From NCBI GenBank assembly GCA_002390745.1, contig DGQK01000051.1, positions 161,570 to 225,569 on the forward strand: a stretch of DNA of 64,000 nucleotides, read 5' to 3'. Numbering within the stretch: position 1 is the stretch's first letter; every line of letters starts with the position of its first letter. The stretch comes from Bacteroidetes bacterium UBA4416. Lineage in GTDB: Bacteria; Bacteroidota; Bacteroidia; B-17B0; Aurantibacillaceae. Shown in pieces: positions 9,479 to 18,839 of this stretch. The notes under the pieces were generated by a model. The model saw nothing but the letters and a program-made list of their open reading frames with translations, was not told the DNA's origin and searched no databases. The translations under genes were made by a program, and so were the position numbers.

Positions 9479-11017
9479 ATGAACTATACCCTAACACGTT
9501 TCAAGACATGCATCCTCTTTCTTGTGTTAAGCAGGCTTCTTTTGTCGCAGGAGACAATAGAAGGCTTTTATGATAGCAAAGCAAAAAAATTTCATCCAAA
9601 GGTGAATCTGATTGAGGATTCTGATCTGGCCTATCAGTGCGAGCCGTTTAAAGAAGGCTATGCAATTGTACATAAATCTCAAAATGGCGGCAGCAGGCGT
9701 CCGGTTGGCGTTATTGACACATCCGGCAAAGTCACCGTTCCGTTTATCTACGATGATCTGGAGTGGACGCTTTTTGGCAGGAGCCGTTATTTTCTTTTCT
9801 ATACCGTAGACAGCATCGGCGTTGTTACAGTTTCGGGGAAGGAGCTTCTGAAGTATAAGCGCAATTGGAGCAGAGACCTTTCCAGGTGCGGCAAGCGGTG
9901 TTATGATCAGCAGGGAGAAACCGGAACATTTTTGACCTATAAGCGAAATGCGGACCAGGAATTTGCAGCGGTGAAAATAAACAGCAAAATAGGCCTGTAT
10001 TCCCTGACGCAAAACCGTTTTGTGATTCCTGTAGAATACGATTGCGAAATGCGTGAGAGCTGGCCTTGTGATTTATGCCGTGCAGGATACGATGATATTT
10101 TAGTGACCGACCGTTATGCGCTATGTAAGAAGAACGGGATGAAAACTGCTTATGATTTGGCTACCGGAGAAAAGAGCGATGCATACAAAGATATTACCGT
10201 TTTGAAAAATAAGGAGGTATACCTCCGGACGAAAGAAGGTAAGAGAATGCTGGTGAACGATGTGATCCATCCAAAGAGTGTTGTTGATGATGAAGTGCTG
10301 GAATGTTTTAACGATCACGTATTGGTGAAAAGAAATGGTAAGGTGGGCCTGATGGATTTGGATAAGACTCTGAAAATTCCTTTGAAGTACGATGATATCT
10401 GGTTTTTTGATAAGCGTTATGTATGGGTCAACAGCAATAGTCTTTGGGCCCTGACAGATTACAAGGGCAAACTCATGACAGATTTTGTGTTTTTGGATAT
10501 TCAGAACCTGAACGCGGATTACTTTACTGATTTTTTGTATTGTACTAAATTGGATACCAGCGGAGGCGCCATGTATATGAAAAGTTATTCAACGAACGCC
10601 GATAAAAAGAATCTTATAAAGATGTTAGTCCGGAATAATTTAGAAAGGATAGATAAGCGTATTATATTCAGCGCATGGTATAGTGACTCTGACCGTGACA
10701 CCTATTCTTATGCCCGAAAGGCGGATGGCTTCCACAGGCTGTATTGCGACGAGAAAACCGTAGAAATTGCCGAAGAGAGTTGGGACGCTATTTATTATAT
10801 TCCTGCAGATGGTCCTTTTTGGGGATATAAAAAAGGAGATAAATATGGGCTGACAACCACCGACGTAAACTATGAGGCTATTTTGTTTGATGCAGATTCA
10901 TCCGTTAAGGAAAGCGGAAAAAAGGTCAGGAAAGGCTATGTATATATTCATAAGATTCATACGCCAGACAATAAATGGGAAAAAGAAGGAGAGTATAAGG
11001 ATTATATCTTAAAATGA
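9479..11017 (+). CDS. WG-repeat-like exported protein
   Basis: A 512-residue protein with a signal peptide (MNYTLTRFKTCILFLVLSRLLLSQ). Multiple units resemble WG repeats: VGVIDTSGKVTVPFIYDD, IGLYSLTQNRFVIPVEYD, VGLMDLDKTLKIPLKYDD, WALTDYKGKLMTDFVF. Each has the pattern (aromatic/hydrophobic)-G-(L/V)-(hydrophobic)-D-x-x-G-K-x-x-(I/V)-P-x-x-Y-D. Such proteins usually form beta-propeller-like scaffolds; their biological role is mostly unknown. Codon use is visibly AT-richer than the flanking genes, and the gene is a lone unit between two copies of a tRNA-Phe terminator hairpin, consistent with acquisition at that site (inference). Confidence 0.8.
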   Translation: MNYTLTRFKTCILFLVLSRLLLSQETIEGFYDSKAKKFHPKVNLIEDSDLAYQCEPFKEGYAIVHKSQNGGSRRPVGVIDTSGKVTVPFIYDDLEWTLFGRSRYFLFYTVDSIGVVTVSGKELLKYKRNWSRDLSRCGKRCYDQQGETGTFLTYKRNADQEFAAVKINSKIGLYSLTQNRFVIPVEYDCEMRESWPCDLCRAGYDDILVTDRYALCKKNGMKTAYDLATGEKSDAYKDITVLKNKEVYLRTKEGKRMLVNDVIHPKSVVDDEVLECFNDHVLVKRNGKVGLMDLDKTLKIPLKYDDIWFFDKRYVWVNSNSLWALTDYKGKLMTDFVFLDIQNLNADYFTDFLYCTKLDTSGGAMYMKSYSTNADKKNLIKMLVRNNLERIDKRIIFSAWYSDSDRDTYSYARKADGFHRLYCDEKTVEIAEESWDAIYYIPADGPFWGYKKGDKYGLTTTDVNYEAILFDADSSVKESGKKVRKGYVYIHKIHTPDNKWEKEGEYKDYILK

Positions 11018-11066
11018 CCGGGATACCTGCTTTGTAATCCTGTGCATGACATACGCATCATCATTG

Positions 11067-11104
11067 AAAAACAAAAAAGCCCCGACATTGCTGTCAGGGC
11101 TTTT
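11067..11104 (-). terminator. Rho-independent terminator of tRNA-Phe
   Basis: On the minus strand the hairpin AAGCCCTGACA-GCAA-TGTCGGGGCTT (11 pairs, one mismatch) is followed by TTTTTTGTTTTT. It begins directly after the tRNA 3' end. A near-identical copy sits at 9344-9378. Confidence 0.8.
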
Positions 11105-11105
11105 G

Positions 11106-11178
<73 letters not shown>

Positions 11179-11286
11179 AGCTTAATGGGCGACAAATCTA
11201 AACAGAAAATCCGAATCCACCAAACAAATATTAAAATTTCCTAAAACCAAATTCGGAACGGGGATTTGGTTACTTTTATAATCCCT

Positions 11287-12015
11287 TTGAATTTAGTTTT
11301 AGATATAGGCAATACACGCGTGAAAGCCGCCCTTTTCGACGGCGACAGGCTCGTGGAACTCAAGTACTTCAGCTCGCAGGACGAAGTATGGAACGATATC
11401 GGATTTATCCGCCAGGCCCGCGCCGCCATGATCGGCAGTGTGGTACACGATACCGGGCGCCTGGCCGACAAGCTCAGTACCCTGTTTCCGGTGGAGCTCT
11501 TTTCTGCCACAACAAAAATCCCCCTCAGGAATTTATACCAATCGGCCTCAACGCTTGGATCCGACAGGCTGGCGGCAAGTATCGGGGCTTATGCCCTGTA
11601 TCCGGATGCTGATGTGCTGGTGGTGGATGCCGGAACCTGCATTAAATATAATTTTACGAATGCCGCCAACCAATACCTCGGCGGGGGCATTTCCCCGGGC
11701 CTGGCTATGCGCTTCAAAGCCCTGCACCAGTATACAGGCAAGCTCCCGTTGATAGAGCCCGATACAACGGCGGTAGAGCTCATCGGGCGTGATACGCGCC
11801 ATTCGATCCTGAGCGGCGTCATTGCCGGCAGCGTTGCCGAGATAGATGGCATCGTGGCTCAGTACAGGGAACAATACCCCGCCCTGATTGCCGTTATAAG
11901 CGGGGGAGACAGTGAATACTTGGCAAAACAATTAAAAAGTAGCATCTTTACCCACCAGAATTTAGTTTTAAAAGGGCTTAATTATAGTTTAAATTGCACT
12001 AATCCATTACCGTGA
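11287..12015 (+). CDS. coaX: Type III pantothenate kinase
   Basis: Phosphorylates pantothenate, the first step of coenzyme A synthesis. ASKHA-fold motifs are clear: LVLDIGNTRVKAALFDG at the N-terminus, GSDRLAASIGAYALYP, VVDAGTCIKYNF, and GGGISPGLAMRFKALHQYTGKLP. Size (about 242 residues) matches CoaX. No ATG precedes the conserved DIGNT block. The TTG at 11287 (M-NLVLDIGNT) gives the usual spacing for the family, while a TTG at 11266 would add seven residues. The stop overlaps the next start (GTGA), so the gene heads an operon with the outer-membrane protein and lptC. Confidence 0.93.
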   Translation: MNLVLDIGNTRVKAALFDGDRLVELKYFSSQDEVWNDIGFIRQARAAMIGSVVHDTGRLADKLSTLFPVELFSATTKIPLRNLYQSASTLGSDRLAASIGAYALYPDADVLVVDAGTCIKYNFTNAANQYLGGGISPGLAMRFKALHQYTGKLPLIEPDTTAVELIGRDTRHSILSGVIAGSVAEIDGIVAQYREQYPALIAVISGGDSEYLAKQLKSSIFTHQNLVLKGLNYSLNCTNPLP

Positions 12016-13487
12016 AGAAACAGTTTTCCTTCTTTCATCTTTTTTTGTTGTATGTAGCCACGGTGTGTATGTCCACGGTTGCGCAAGCGCAGATCCTTAC
12101 GTCAAGCCCTTACTCCCGTTACGGGCTCGGGGAGCTCAACCTCCCTACCTTTGCAGCACCTTCTGCGATGGGCGGTTCGTTCATCGCCTACCACCTCGAT
12201 AGTACCACTACACCTGTATTTATCAACCAGGCCAACCCGGCAGGCCTGTCGGGTCTGCGTTTTGCTACCCTTGAGCTGGGGGGACAGGCGCAGTTTACCA
12301 AAATCAGCAACATCGGAACTTCTTTGAATAAGCGCAATGCCAATTTCTCCTACGCCTCCCTGGGCTTTCCACTGGGTAAGGCAGGCGGCGCGGCTTTTGG
12401 TATCATGCCCTATAGCTCGGTAGGCTACAAGATCAATTCTACGGAAGATGTTCCTAACATCGGGACCCTCAATTACCAGTTCGATGGCGAAGGAGGCCTT
12501 AACAAAGCGTTTGTGGCCATCGGTCAGAAGCCATTCCGGAAGCAGCTGATACGATTTCTCCGCTCCTCTTTGCGCGATACATTAGTGAAATATGAGAAAA
12601 CAGCGAGGTACAAGAGGATCAGGCTTGGCAAGGAACTCTTATCGGAGTTATCGCTGGGAGCCAGCGGGGCGTATCTATTCGGTACCATCAACCAAACCAC
12701 GCGGGTGATCTACCCGGGTTCCATCACCTACTTCAACTCCAAGCGGGAACGCTCGGTCCAGGTCAATGATTTTATCTTCAGTGTGGGCCTCCAGACGCAT
12801 TTCACGATCGATTCGGCCCGCTATCATGGAAGGGACACACTCAAGCAGGGCAAGCGTGTCCTGATGAAGGAAAAGGTAAAGATCGGCTTCGGTTTCTTTG
12901 CAGGCATTCCGTCGGGCGTCATGGCCAGGCAGAACAATATCATTTATACTTATGCCCTGAACGATGTGGGCGGAGAAACGCCCAAGGATACCATCCTGAA
13001 CTCGCAGAACGTGCGCGGAAGCATTCAGCTGCCGCTGGAGATGGGCTTTGGCCTTTCCTTAAAAAAAGGAGAGCGGCTCAATGTATTGGTGGATGCGGCC
13101 ACCACCAACTGGAGTGCGTACAAGAGCTTTGGGGAAAGCAGCAGCAGCTTTCAAAACAGCTACCGCGTATCGGCAGGGCTTAATTACATGCCCAATGCCC
13201 TTGCGTTCAACTCTTATCTGAAGCGTGTGCAGTACCGCCTGGGAGTGGGCTATACCAATGGTTACCTCGATCTGAAGAATACGCCGGTGGCCAACCTTTA
13301 TGTGACAGCGGGCCTCGGCCTGCCAGTGGGCCTGGGGCGTGCCTCCGACAGGGCTGTGGTCAACATCACGGCACAGTTTGGCAAGCTGGGTACTACCAGC
13401 AATAATTTATTGCAGGAGCAATATGCGAGGATCATCCTTGGCTTTACATTTAACAACCGCTGGTTCATCAGGCCTAAATACGACTAA
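12012..13487 (+). CDS. Putative outer-membrane beta-barrel protein
   Basis: A 491-residue protein starting at GTG and overlapping coaX by 4 bases. The signal peptide ends near STVAQAQ. The mature part begins TSSPYSRYGLGELNLPTFAAPSAMGG and continues with alternating strands and Gly/aromatic girdles (FSYASLGFPLGKAGGAAFGIMPYSSVGYKI, YRLGVGYTNGYLDLKNTPVANLYVTAGLGLPVG), ending in a strand with terminal aromatics. This resembles FadL/PorV-like barrels found beside coaX and lptC in many Bacteroidota. Function is unproven; a lipid- or LPS-related role is suggested only by the neighbour lptC. Confidence 0.8.
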   Translation: MKKQFSFFHLFLLYVATVCMSTVAQAQILTSSPYSRYGLGELNLPTFAAPSAMGGSFIAYHLDSTTTPVFINQANPAGLSGLRFATLELGGQAQFTKISNIGTSLNKRNANFSYASLGFPLGKAGGAAFGIMPYSSVGYKINSTEDVPNIGTLNYQFDGEGGLNKAFVAIGQKPFRKQLIRFLRSSLRDTLVKYEKTARYKRIRLGKELLSELSLGASGAYLFGTINQTTRVIYPGSITYFNSKRERSVQVNDFIFSVGLQTHFTIDSARYHGRDTLKQGKRVLMKEKVKIGFGFFAGIPSGVMARQNNIIYTYALNDVGGETPKDTILNSQNVRGSIQLPLEMGFGLSLKKGERLNVLVDAATTNWSAYKSFGESSSSFQNSYRVSAGLNYMPNALAFNSYLKRVQYRLGVGYTNGYLDLKNTPVANLYVTAGLGLPVGLGRASDRAVVNITAQFGKLGTTSNNLLQEQYARIILGFTFNNRWFIRPKYD

Positions 13488-13496
13488 TTTTACGTC

Positions 13497-14063
13497 ATGC
13501 TATTCTCCGGACATCCATATGTGCTTGCCTGCACGGCCGTACTTATGCTGCTTTTGGCATCCTGCCAGACCGACCGCAACGAGGTAATGGCTATGGGAGA
13601 AAAAAAGATCATGCCTTCGCAAACCGGTAAGGACATCACGATGCTTTACAGCGATTCTACATTTTTGAAAGTCAGGCTGGAAGCGCCGCAAATGGTCATG
13701 TACGATAAGGGAACAAAAGAGCCGATGACCATCATGCCCAAAGGATTGTTTGTGTCCTTTTTCGACGATAAGGGAAAGCAGAGCACCACGTTGAAGGCCA
13801 ATTATGGCATCCGCTATGAAACGAGCCGGCGCATGGAGGCCAAATACGATGTGGAGGTAGTGAATGTGACCGGCGAAAAATTAAATACGGAGCACCTGGT
13901 ATGGGACGAGAACACCAAACAGATCACCTCCGACGTGTTCGTCAAGATCACCACTGCCAAAGAGATCATCATGGGAAAAGGCCTCCGGTCGAACCAGGAT
14001 TTTACACAATATGAGATCCTTGAGATTACCGGGATCTTAAAGATAGAAGACAACTCATTATAG
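13497..14063 (+). CDS. lptC: LPS export component LptC (lipoprotein form)
   Basis: A 188-residue protein with a lipobox-like signal (MLLLASC). The body has the LptC/OstA-like beta-jellyroll pattern: ITMLYSDSTFLKVRLEAPQM, GLFVSFFDDKGKQSTTLKANYGIRYE, YDVEVVNVTGEKLNTEHLVWDE, ITSDVFVKITTAKEIIMGKGLRSNQDF. LptC links the inner-membrane LptBFG transporter to the LptA-type bridge in lipopolysaccharide export. It follows the barrel protein by 9 bases. E. coli LptC has a transmembrane anchor, whereas Bacteroidota forms are often lipoproteins as here. Confidence 0.88.
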   Translation: MLFSGHPYVLACTAVLMLLLASCQTDRNEVMAMGEKKIMPSQTGKDITMLYSDSTFLKVRLEAPQMVMYDKGTKEPMTIMPKGLFVSFFDDKGKQSTTLKANYGIRYETSRRMEAKYDVEVVNVTGEKLNTEHLVWDENTKQITSDVFVKITTAKEIIMGKGLRSNQDFTQYEILEITGILKIEDNSL

Positions 14064-14072
14064 GATTTTAAA

Positions 14073-14282
14073 ATGAATAAATTTTTCAGAATCATGGAGC
14101 TTATCTGGCTTGCCGGCGCGGTTATCGGCGCGGTTGCTGCCGTGTATTTCCTCATTATCAAAGATTCGGACAGCGCCCTGTATTTTGTGGCGTTTTTTGT
14201 GATCTCCTCCATCATGTACCTTACACGGCGCTACCAGCGCGTGAATCAGGAAAAACGCCGGGAGGCGCCTCCGCGTCAGTAG
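14073..14282 (+). CDS. Small two-TM membrane protein
   Basis: A 69-residue protein with two hydrophobic segments (IWLAGAVIGAVAAVYFLII and ALYFVAFFVISSIMYLT) and a basic, charged tail (RRYQRVNQEKRREAPPRQ). It begins 9 bases after lptC and is probably co-transcribed. Small proteins of this type often follow lptC in Bacteroidota, but I know of no defined role. Confidence 0.7.
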   Translation: MNKFFRIMELIWLAGAVIGAVAAVYFLIIKDSDSALYFVAFFVISSIMYLTRRYQRVNQEKRREAPPRQ

Positions 14283-14705
14283 CAAATATTGCTTACCCTT
14301 GCCGCAGCTGCATGCATATGCTTTCAATTCTTTTGGGATGACCGACGGGGTTGCATGTGCCTGCACATCCCGGAAAGTCCCTGGGATCAATTACCGGCGG
14401 AAGGATCCTGCGTGTGATAAACGGATAAGGAAACCAGCTCTCCTCTTCAACGCCGGTTGATCCTAAACTGGACGTGAGTCCGTTTTTTAGGCTGTAAGCT
14501 ACTGATACGTAGTTGTTTAATGAAAGTAGGGCAGCTGCACAGGATGCGTTCCGGCGCTTGAATTGCCGGAGAGTTATGTTATGCCTGTACCCGGGCTCAG
14601 AGGGCTTTCGGGATAAAGAGCAGCGGTGCCCCGAATCAGCCTCCAGGCCGCTATGCAGGCGGGAAAATTAATCTAAAATAATTTTCCGTTATTCGGCAAT
14701 AATTT
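14283..14705. other. Intergenic region before ppiD
   Basis: About 420 bases without a credible gene on either strand. I see no repeat array, tRNA or convincing hairpin with a T-tract. In related genomes a CorC/hemolysin-type gene often sits here; no remnant of one was recognised. Confidence 0.5.
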
Positions 14706-14713
14706 TATCTTTG
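14706..14713 (+). promoter_or_regulatory. -7 promoter element of ppiD (TATCTTTG)
   Basis: Exact TAnnTTTG match 25 bases before the ATG at 14738. The upstream in-frame start at 14711 would lie inside the promoter and so is unlikely. Confidence 0.65.
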
Positions 14714-14737
14714 CATTCCTTAAATTTAATTGTAAAC

Positions 14738-16891
14738 ATGAGTGTTTTAGAAAAAATTCGTAGTAAAACCGGGCTTCTCGTTGGTATTATTGGCCTGGCC
14801 CTGGTGATCTTTATTTTAGAGAGTTTGTTAGGCTCAGGCAGCGCCCTTTTTGGTAGCAGTGACACCCTGGTGGGTAAGATTGCCGGTGAGAAGATCGATT
14901 ATAATGCCTTTAATACAAAGGTAGAGCAGCAGATCGCGCAGATCCAGCAAAATAACCCACAGGCTCAGATCAACGACCAGACCAAGGAACAGATTGTGAA
15001 CCAGGTGTGGCAGGAAATGATCAACGAGCGCGTGAACAAGAAGCAGTATAACAAGCTGGGTGTTTCTGTATCGGCTGATGAGCTGTACGACCTTATGTTG
15101 GTGCATCCTCATCAGTATGTGCTCCAGCAGGTAACCGACCCGAACACGGGCAAGATCATCGAAGGCTTTGCAAAACCGGACGGATCTCTGGACGTCGTAA
15201 AATTAGGCCAGTGGGTAGGGCAGATGAGCCCTGAGCAAAGCAGGTTCTGGAAACAGCTGGAAACATCGATCGCCGAATTCCGCGCAGCTGAAAAATACAA
15301 TGCCCTCATCAAAAAAGGCATGTATGTTACCACTGCTGAAGCGAAGGATGCCTTTATCGGGCAAACCAAGCAGGTGAATGCAAGCTACGTGATGAAACGT
15401 TATGCCAGCGTGTCGGACTCTGCCGTGAAAGTATCGGAAGAGGAAATCAACAATTACTACAACAAGCACAAAGCCCTTTACAAGGTAGGACAAACAACCC
15501 GCAAGATCGAGTACGTCTCTTTTGATGTGTTGCCTTCCAATAAGGACTATGAATCGCTCCAGAAAGAGGCGATGGATGTTGCGGAGATTTTCAAAGCCAA
15601 AACAGCGAAGGAAGATTCGGCTTATATCTCCCAGGAAACAGAAGGCGGGCAGGTAATGATCGCTTCCTACAACAAGAAGAACATGGTTATCGCCGATTCA
15701 TCGGTATTTACAGCCGCTAAAGGAACAGTATTTGGACCATACACTGAAGGCACGTTCATCAAGATCTATAAACTGACGGATACCAAATCGGTAGCGGATT
15801 CAGCAAAAGTACGCCACATACTCATTGGCCTGCAAAGCCAGAAAACACAAACGCAGCGCACTCCGGAAGTGGCAAAGCGTATCGCCGACAGCTTAACGGT
15901 GCTCCTGAAAGAGAAAAAAGTAAGCTTCGACACGCTTGTAAAAACCATGTCTGATGATTTGGGCTCAATAGATAAGGGTGGCGATTACGGCTGGTTCGAT
16001 GAGAATAAAGGCTTTGTGGAGCCTTTCAAAAATGCAGGCTTAATGGGTACTGTAGGAAACATTTCCGTAGTGCCGACACAATTTGGCTTCCACATCATTG
16101 AAGTATTAGGTGTATCCAAAACACGTCACAACAGCTATACGGTAGCGCAGATCTCCAAGCTGATCGCTCCAAGCTCTGAAACCAACAAGGAATACTACAA
16201 GCTGGCGTCCGACTTTGCCGGTAAAAATTTAACTACGGAAGCGTTCAACAAAGCCATCGAGGCTGAAAAGCTGAACAAGCGCATTGCCGACGATGTGAAG
16301 GAAAGCGATAAGAACCTGCCGGGCCTGGACGATGCGAAAGACCTCGTTCGCTGGATCTATAAAGCGAAAAAGGGCGATGTGTCTGAAGTATTCGAATTCA
16401 AAGACCGTTACATCGTGGCAAACCTGGTAAGCGTTAAAGATAAAGGGATTGCTCCGTTGGAAGAAGTAAGGGAAGATGTGACGAAGAAAGCCATCCGCGA
16501 CAAAAAAGCAGAGCAGTTCATGGCTGAGTTTGCAAACAAAGCCGGTGCTTCCAAGTCTATCGACGATATCGCTTCTAAAATGAACCTGATCGTAGAGAAA
16601 GCCGATAACCTGACATTTGCTTCTTACAACATCCCGGCGATCGGCCGTGAAGATGCCATGATCGGTACTGCTACGGCGATGAAAAACGGCGCTATCAGCC
16701 GGGTGATCAAAGGCGATAATGGCGTGTTTGTTGTATTTGTAAATGCAGTGAACGAAGCAGCTCTGCCGAAAGATTTCAAAGGCAAGCAAAAAGAAATGGA
16801 ACAGGCTGCCAGTGGCCGTGCGGATTACGAAATGTACGACGCCTTGAAAGAGAAAGCAGAGATCGAAGACCACAGAGGAAAATTCTTCTAG
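14738..16891 (+). CDS. ppiD: Membrane-anchored peptidyl-prolyl isomerase, SurA/PpiD type
   Basis: About 717 residues starting at MSVLEKIRSK. One N-terminal transmembrane helix (TGLLVGIIGLALVIFILESLLG) is followed by a SurA_N-like helical region (residues about 35-200, with the VNQVWQEMINERVNKKQ segment). A parvulin domain near 365-465 shows VRHILIGLQ, SDDLGSIDKGGDYGWF and PTQFGFHIIEVLG. C-terminal coiled and helical segments complete it. PpiD proteins fold outer-membrane proteins in the periplasm. Length exceeds E. coli PpiD (623), as is usual in Bacteroidota. The start was chosen because a -7 box lies at 14706-14713. A strong terminator follows. Confidence 0.93.
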   Translation: MSVLEKIRSKTGLLVGIIGLALVIFILESLLGSGSALFGSSDTLVGKIAGEKIDYNAFNTKVEQQIAQIQQNNPQAQINDQTKEQIVNQVWQEMINERVNKKQYNKLGVSVSADELYDLMLVHPHQYVLQQVTDPNTGKIIEGFAKPDGSLDVVKLGQWVGQMSPEQSRFWKQLETSIAEFRAAEKYNALIKKGMYVTTAEAKDAFIGQTKQVNASYVMKRYASVSDSAVKVSEEEINNYYNKHKALYKVGQTTRKIEYVSFDVLPSNKDYESLQKEAMDVAEIFKAKTAKEDSAYISQETEGGQVMIASYNKKNMVIADSSVFTAAKGTVFGPYTEGTFIKIYKLTDTKSVADSAKVRHILIGLQSQKTQTQRTPEVAKRIADSLTVLLKEKKVSFDTLVKTMSDDLGSIDKGGDYGWFDENKGFVEPFKNAGLMGTVGNISVVPTQFGFHIIEVLGVSKTRHNSYTVAQISKLIAPSSETNKEYYKLASDFAGKNLTTEAFNKAIEAEKLNKRIADDVKESDKNLPGLDDAKDLVRWIYKAKKGDVSEVFEFKDRYIVANLVSVKDKGIAPLEEVREDVTKKAIRDKKAEQFMAEFANKAGASKSIDDIASKMNLIVEKADNLTFASYNIPAIGREDAMIGTATAMKNGAISRVIKGDNGVFVVFVNAVNEAALPKDFKGKQKEMEQAASGRADYEMYDALKEKAEIEDHRGKFF

Positions 16892-16915
16892 GCTTTATCA
16901 AAATCAATCTATTGA

Positions 16916-16946
16916 AAGCCCTTCCGCTTATCGGGAGGGCTTTTTA
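16916..16946 (+). terminator. Rho-independent terminator after ppiD
   Basis: Stem AAGCCCTTCCG / CGGGAGGGCTT (11 pairs including one G-U) with a 5-base loop, followed by TTTTTATTT. It lies about 25 bases after the ppiD stop. Confidence 0.88.
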
Positions 16947-17138
16947 TTTGGTACATGGTTAAGGATTTATATCGGCTGAAAGAGAAGGTGTCGTCGTTGT
17001 GGCATGATTATTCTTTGTCTATGCCAGCTTCACCCAAAACGGCAAGGCCAATCTGCCATCAGGCTATGCGCAGTGGAAGCAGTAGCGCGGCCTTCCGGCT
17101 CGGTCACAAAGCTGCAACGTGAAGCCTGGAACGCAGGT

Positions 17139-17705
17139 TTACTTTTTAGAAAACCAGTTTTTAAAGATCTGTTCTCCACATTCCGACAGGATTGATTCGG
17201 GATGGAACTGCACGCCGCATACATCATTGCTCACATGCTTCAACGCCATGATATGGCCGTCGGGGTCGGTGGCGGTAATCTGCAGTTGAGGCGGTAAATG
17301 CTCTTTGCTGACAACCCAGGAATGGTAACGGCCGGTGAGGAACTGAGGCGGGCAATGGTGGAACAGCCCTTCCTGCCCGTGGATCAGGGGAGTAGCCTGT
17401 CCGTGGCACACGCGTTCCAGGTTATGCAGGCTGCCTCCGTAAAATTCGCCGATGGCCTGCATGCCCAGGCATACACCAAAGATGGATTTATGCGAATGGT
17501 AGTGTTTCAGAAGCTCCGGCATGATGCCGGCATCTTTTGGCAGGCCGGGCCCCGGAGATAAAATGATCCGGTCGTAAGCGCCGATGGCAGGCAGGGAGAT
17601 CCGGTCGTTGCGGAACACATCCACGGGGAAGCCGGTTACCTTCTCCACCAGGTGAACGAGGTTGTAGGTAAAGCTGTCGTAGTTATCGAGTACCAGGATC
17701 TTCAC
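17139..17705 (-). CDS. Glutamine amidotransferase, TrpG/PabA type
   Basis: A 188-residue class I amidotransferase that supplies ammonia from glutamine to a chorismate-using partner. Visible landmarks are LDNYDSFTYNL at the N-terminus, LSPGPGLPKDAG, the nucleophile Cys79 in GVCLGMQAIGE, and the His168/Glu170 pair in VQFHPESIL. Length is typical. No trpE or pabB is adjacent, so it could serve anthranilate or p-aminobenzoate synthesis, or both. It is a single-gene unit divergent from the TSUP permease; the starts lie less than 100 bases apart. Confidence 0.93.
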   Translation of the reverse strand: MKILVLDNYDSFTYNLVHLVEKVTGFPVDVFRNDRISLPAIGAYDRIILSPGPGLPKDAGIMPELLKHYHSHKSIFGVCLGMQAIGEFYGGSLHNLERVCHGQATPLIHGQEGLFHHCPPQFLTGRYHSWVVSKEHLPPQLQITATDPDGHIMALKHVSNDVCGVQFHPESILSECGEQIFKNWFSKK

Positions 17706-17797
17706 AAATCAATGTCCGGATAAAATTACGCATCCTGCGCTTATAATGAAGGATGCTGCGATCATTTTATTACATTCGTGTATCACAAATTTCCGCT

Positions 17798-18598
17798 ATG
17801 TCCGCCTTTACCGCGCTTTTTGAGGATTATGGACTTTGGACAATTCTCCTCATTGCCGTGCTGGCTTTTGTGGCAGGCTTTATGGATGCCATTGTCGGCG
17901 GCGGCGGGCTTATCCAGGTGCCGGCTTTACTCCTTGGGTTTCCCGCCATTCCGTTGCCTGTGTTATTTGGCACCAATAAAATTGCAGCGCTGGCAGGAAC
18001 ACTCACAGCCACATTCAAATACGCACGCAGGATTCGTTTCGATGTTCCGGTGCTGCTGGTGATTGCTGCCTGTTGCTTTGCATCTTCCTTCACCGGGGCG
18101 AGGCTCATCAGCCATTTGGACAGTAATAAGCTAAAGCCCTTCATCCTGTTGGTTCTGATAGCGATTGCCATCTACACGGTTTTCAATAAGAACCTCGGCG
18201 CTCTTAAAAGCAAAGATCTCACACGCAAAAAGCAAATGCTGTATGGCGGGCTCATCGGGCTGGCCGTTGGTTTCTATGATGGCTTTTTTGGCCCCGGCAC
18301 CGGGAGTTTTTTTATATTGGGCTTTGTCGTCATCCTGGGTTTCGAATTCGTGAAGGCCTCTGCCTATGCCAAAGTGGTGAACTGTGTTACCAATCTTTCG
18401 GCGCTCATCGTGTTCATCTCCAAAGGCTATTTTATCTTACCCCTGGCGATTGTTATGACGATCTTCAACATGACGGGAAGCTACATCGGCAGCCACCTTG
18501 CCCTGAAAAAAGGAAATGGTTTTGTTCGCATCATGTTCCTCATCATCGTCACGATCATGATCTGCAGGTTCGGCTACGACCTGTGTTTTGGCAGATGA
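17798..18598 (+). CDS. TSUP (TauE/SafE) family permease
   Basis: About 266 residues with eight hydrophobic segments and the TSUP hallmarks. These are GFMDAIVGGGGLIQVPALLL near the N-terminus with GTNKIAALAGTLTATFKY after it, and the second-half equivalent GFYDGFFGPGTGSFFILGFVVILG followed by AKVVNCVTNLSALIVF. TSUP proteins move sulfite, organosulfonates or related anions; the substrate cannot be told. I chose the ATG at 17798 rather than 17753 because the first 15 residues of the longer form are not typical of the family. Confidence 0.9.
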   Translation: MSAFTALFEDYGLWTILLIAVLAFVAGFMDAIVGGGGLIQVPALLLGFPAIPLPVLFGTNKIAALAGTLTATFKYARRIRFDVPVLLVIAACCFASSFTGARLISHLDSNKLKPFILLVLIAIAIYTVFNKNLGALKSKDLTRKKQMLYGGLIGLAVGFYDGFFGPGTGSFFILGFVVILGFEFVKASAYAKVVNCVTNLSALIVFISKGYFILPLAIVMTIFNMTGSYIGSHLALKKGNGFVRIMFLIIVTIMICRFGYDLCFGR

Positions 18599-18736
18599 GC
18601 CTTATTTCACGGAAGTTCTTAACCGCCTGCCCGGGAGAAATGGTTTTGTCCACGATATTCCCCAATATGAAATAGTGTAGAGCAGAAGTTGAATTTTTTT
18701 AAACCATCCCTAAGTGGCAATGTCCCGATACACATG

Positions 18737-18774
18737 ACACGCGGACAGCTGCCCTTATGCAGCTGTCCGCGTGT
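18737..18774. repeat. Perfect 16-bp inverted repeat
   Basis: ACACGCGGACAGCTGC and its exact complement separated by CCTTAT. It lies between the convergent TSUP and CsbD genes, so it could act as a bidirectional attenuator/terminator. Neither side has a T-tract, which is unusual for an intrinsic terminator. Confidence 0.85.
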
Positions 18775-18839
18775 GTAGCATAATGCAGGTTAATGGTAAG
18801 CCTACGTAAGGAAAGGGAAGCTCAGATCAATTGTGCTGT

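Noticed and set aside
11266..11286. TTG at 11266 as the coaX start
   Set aside because: It adds seven residues (VTFIIP..) ahead of the conserved NLVLDIGNT start; 11287 fits the family better, though not proven.
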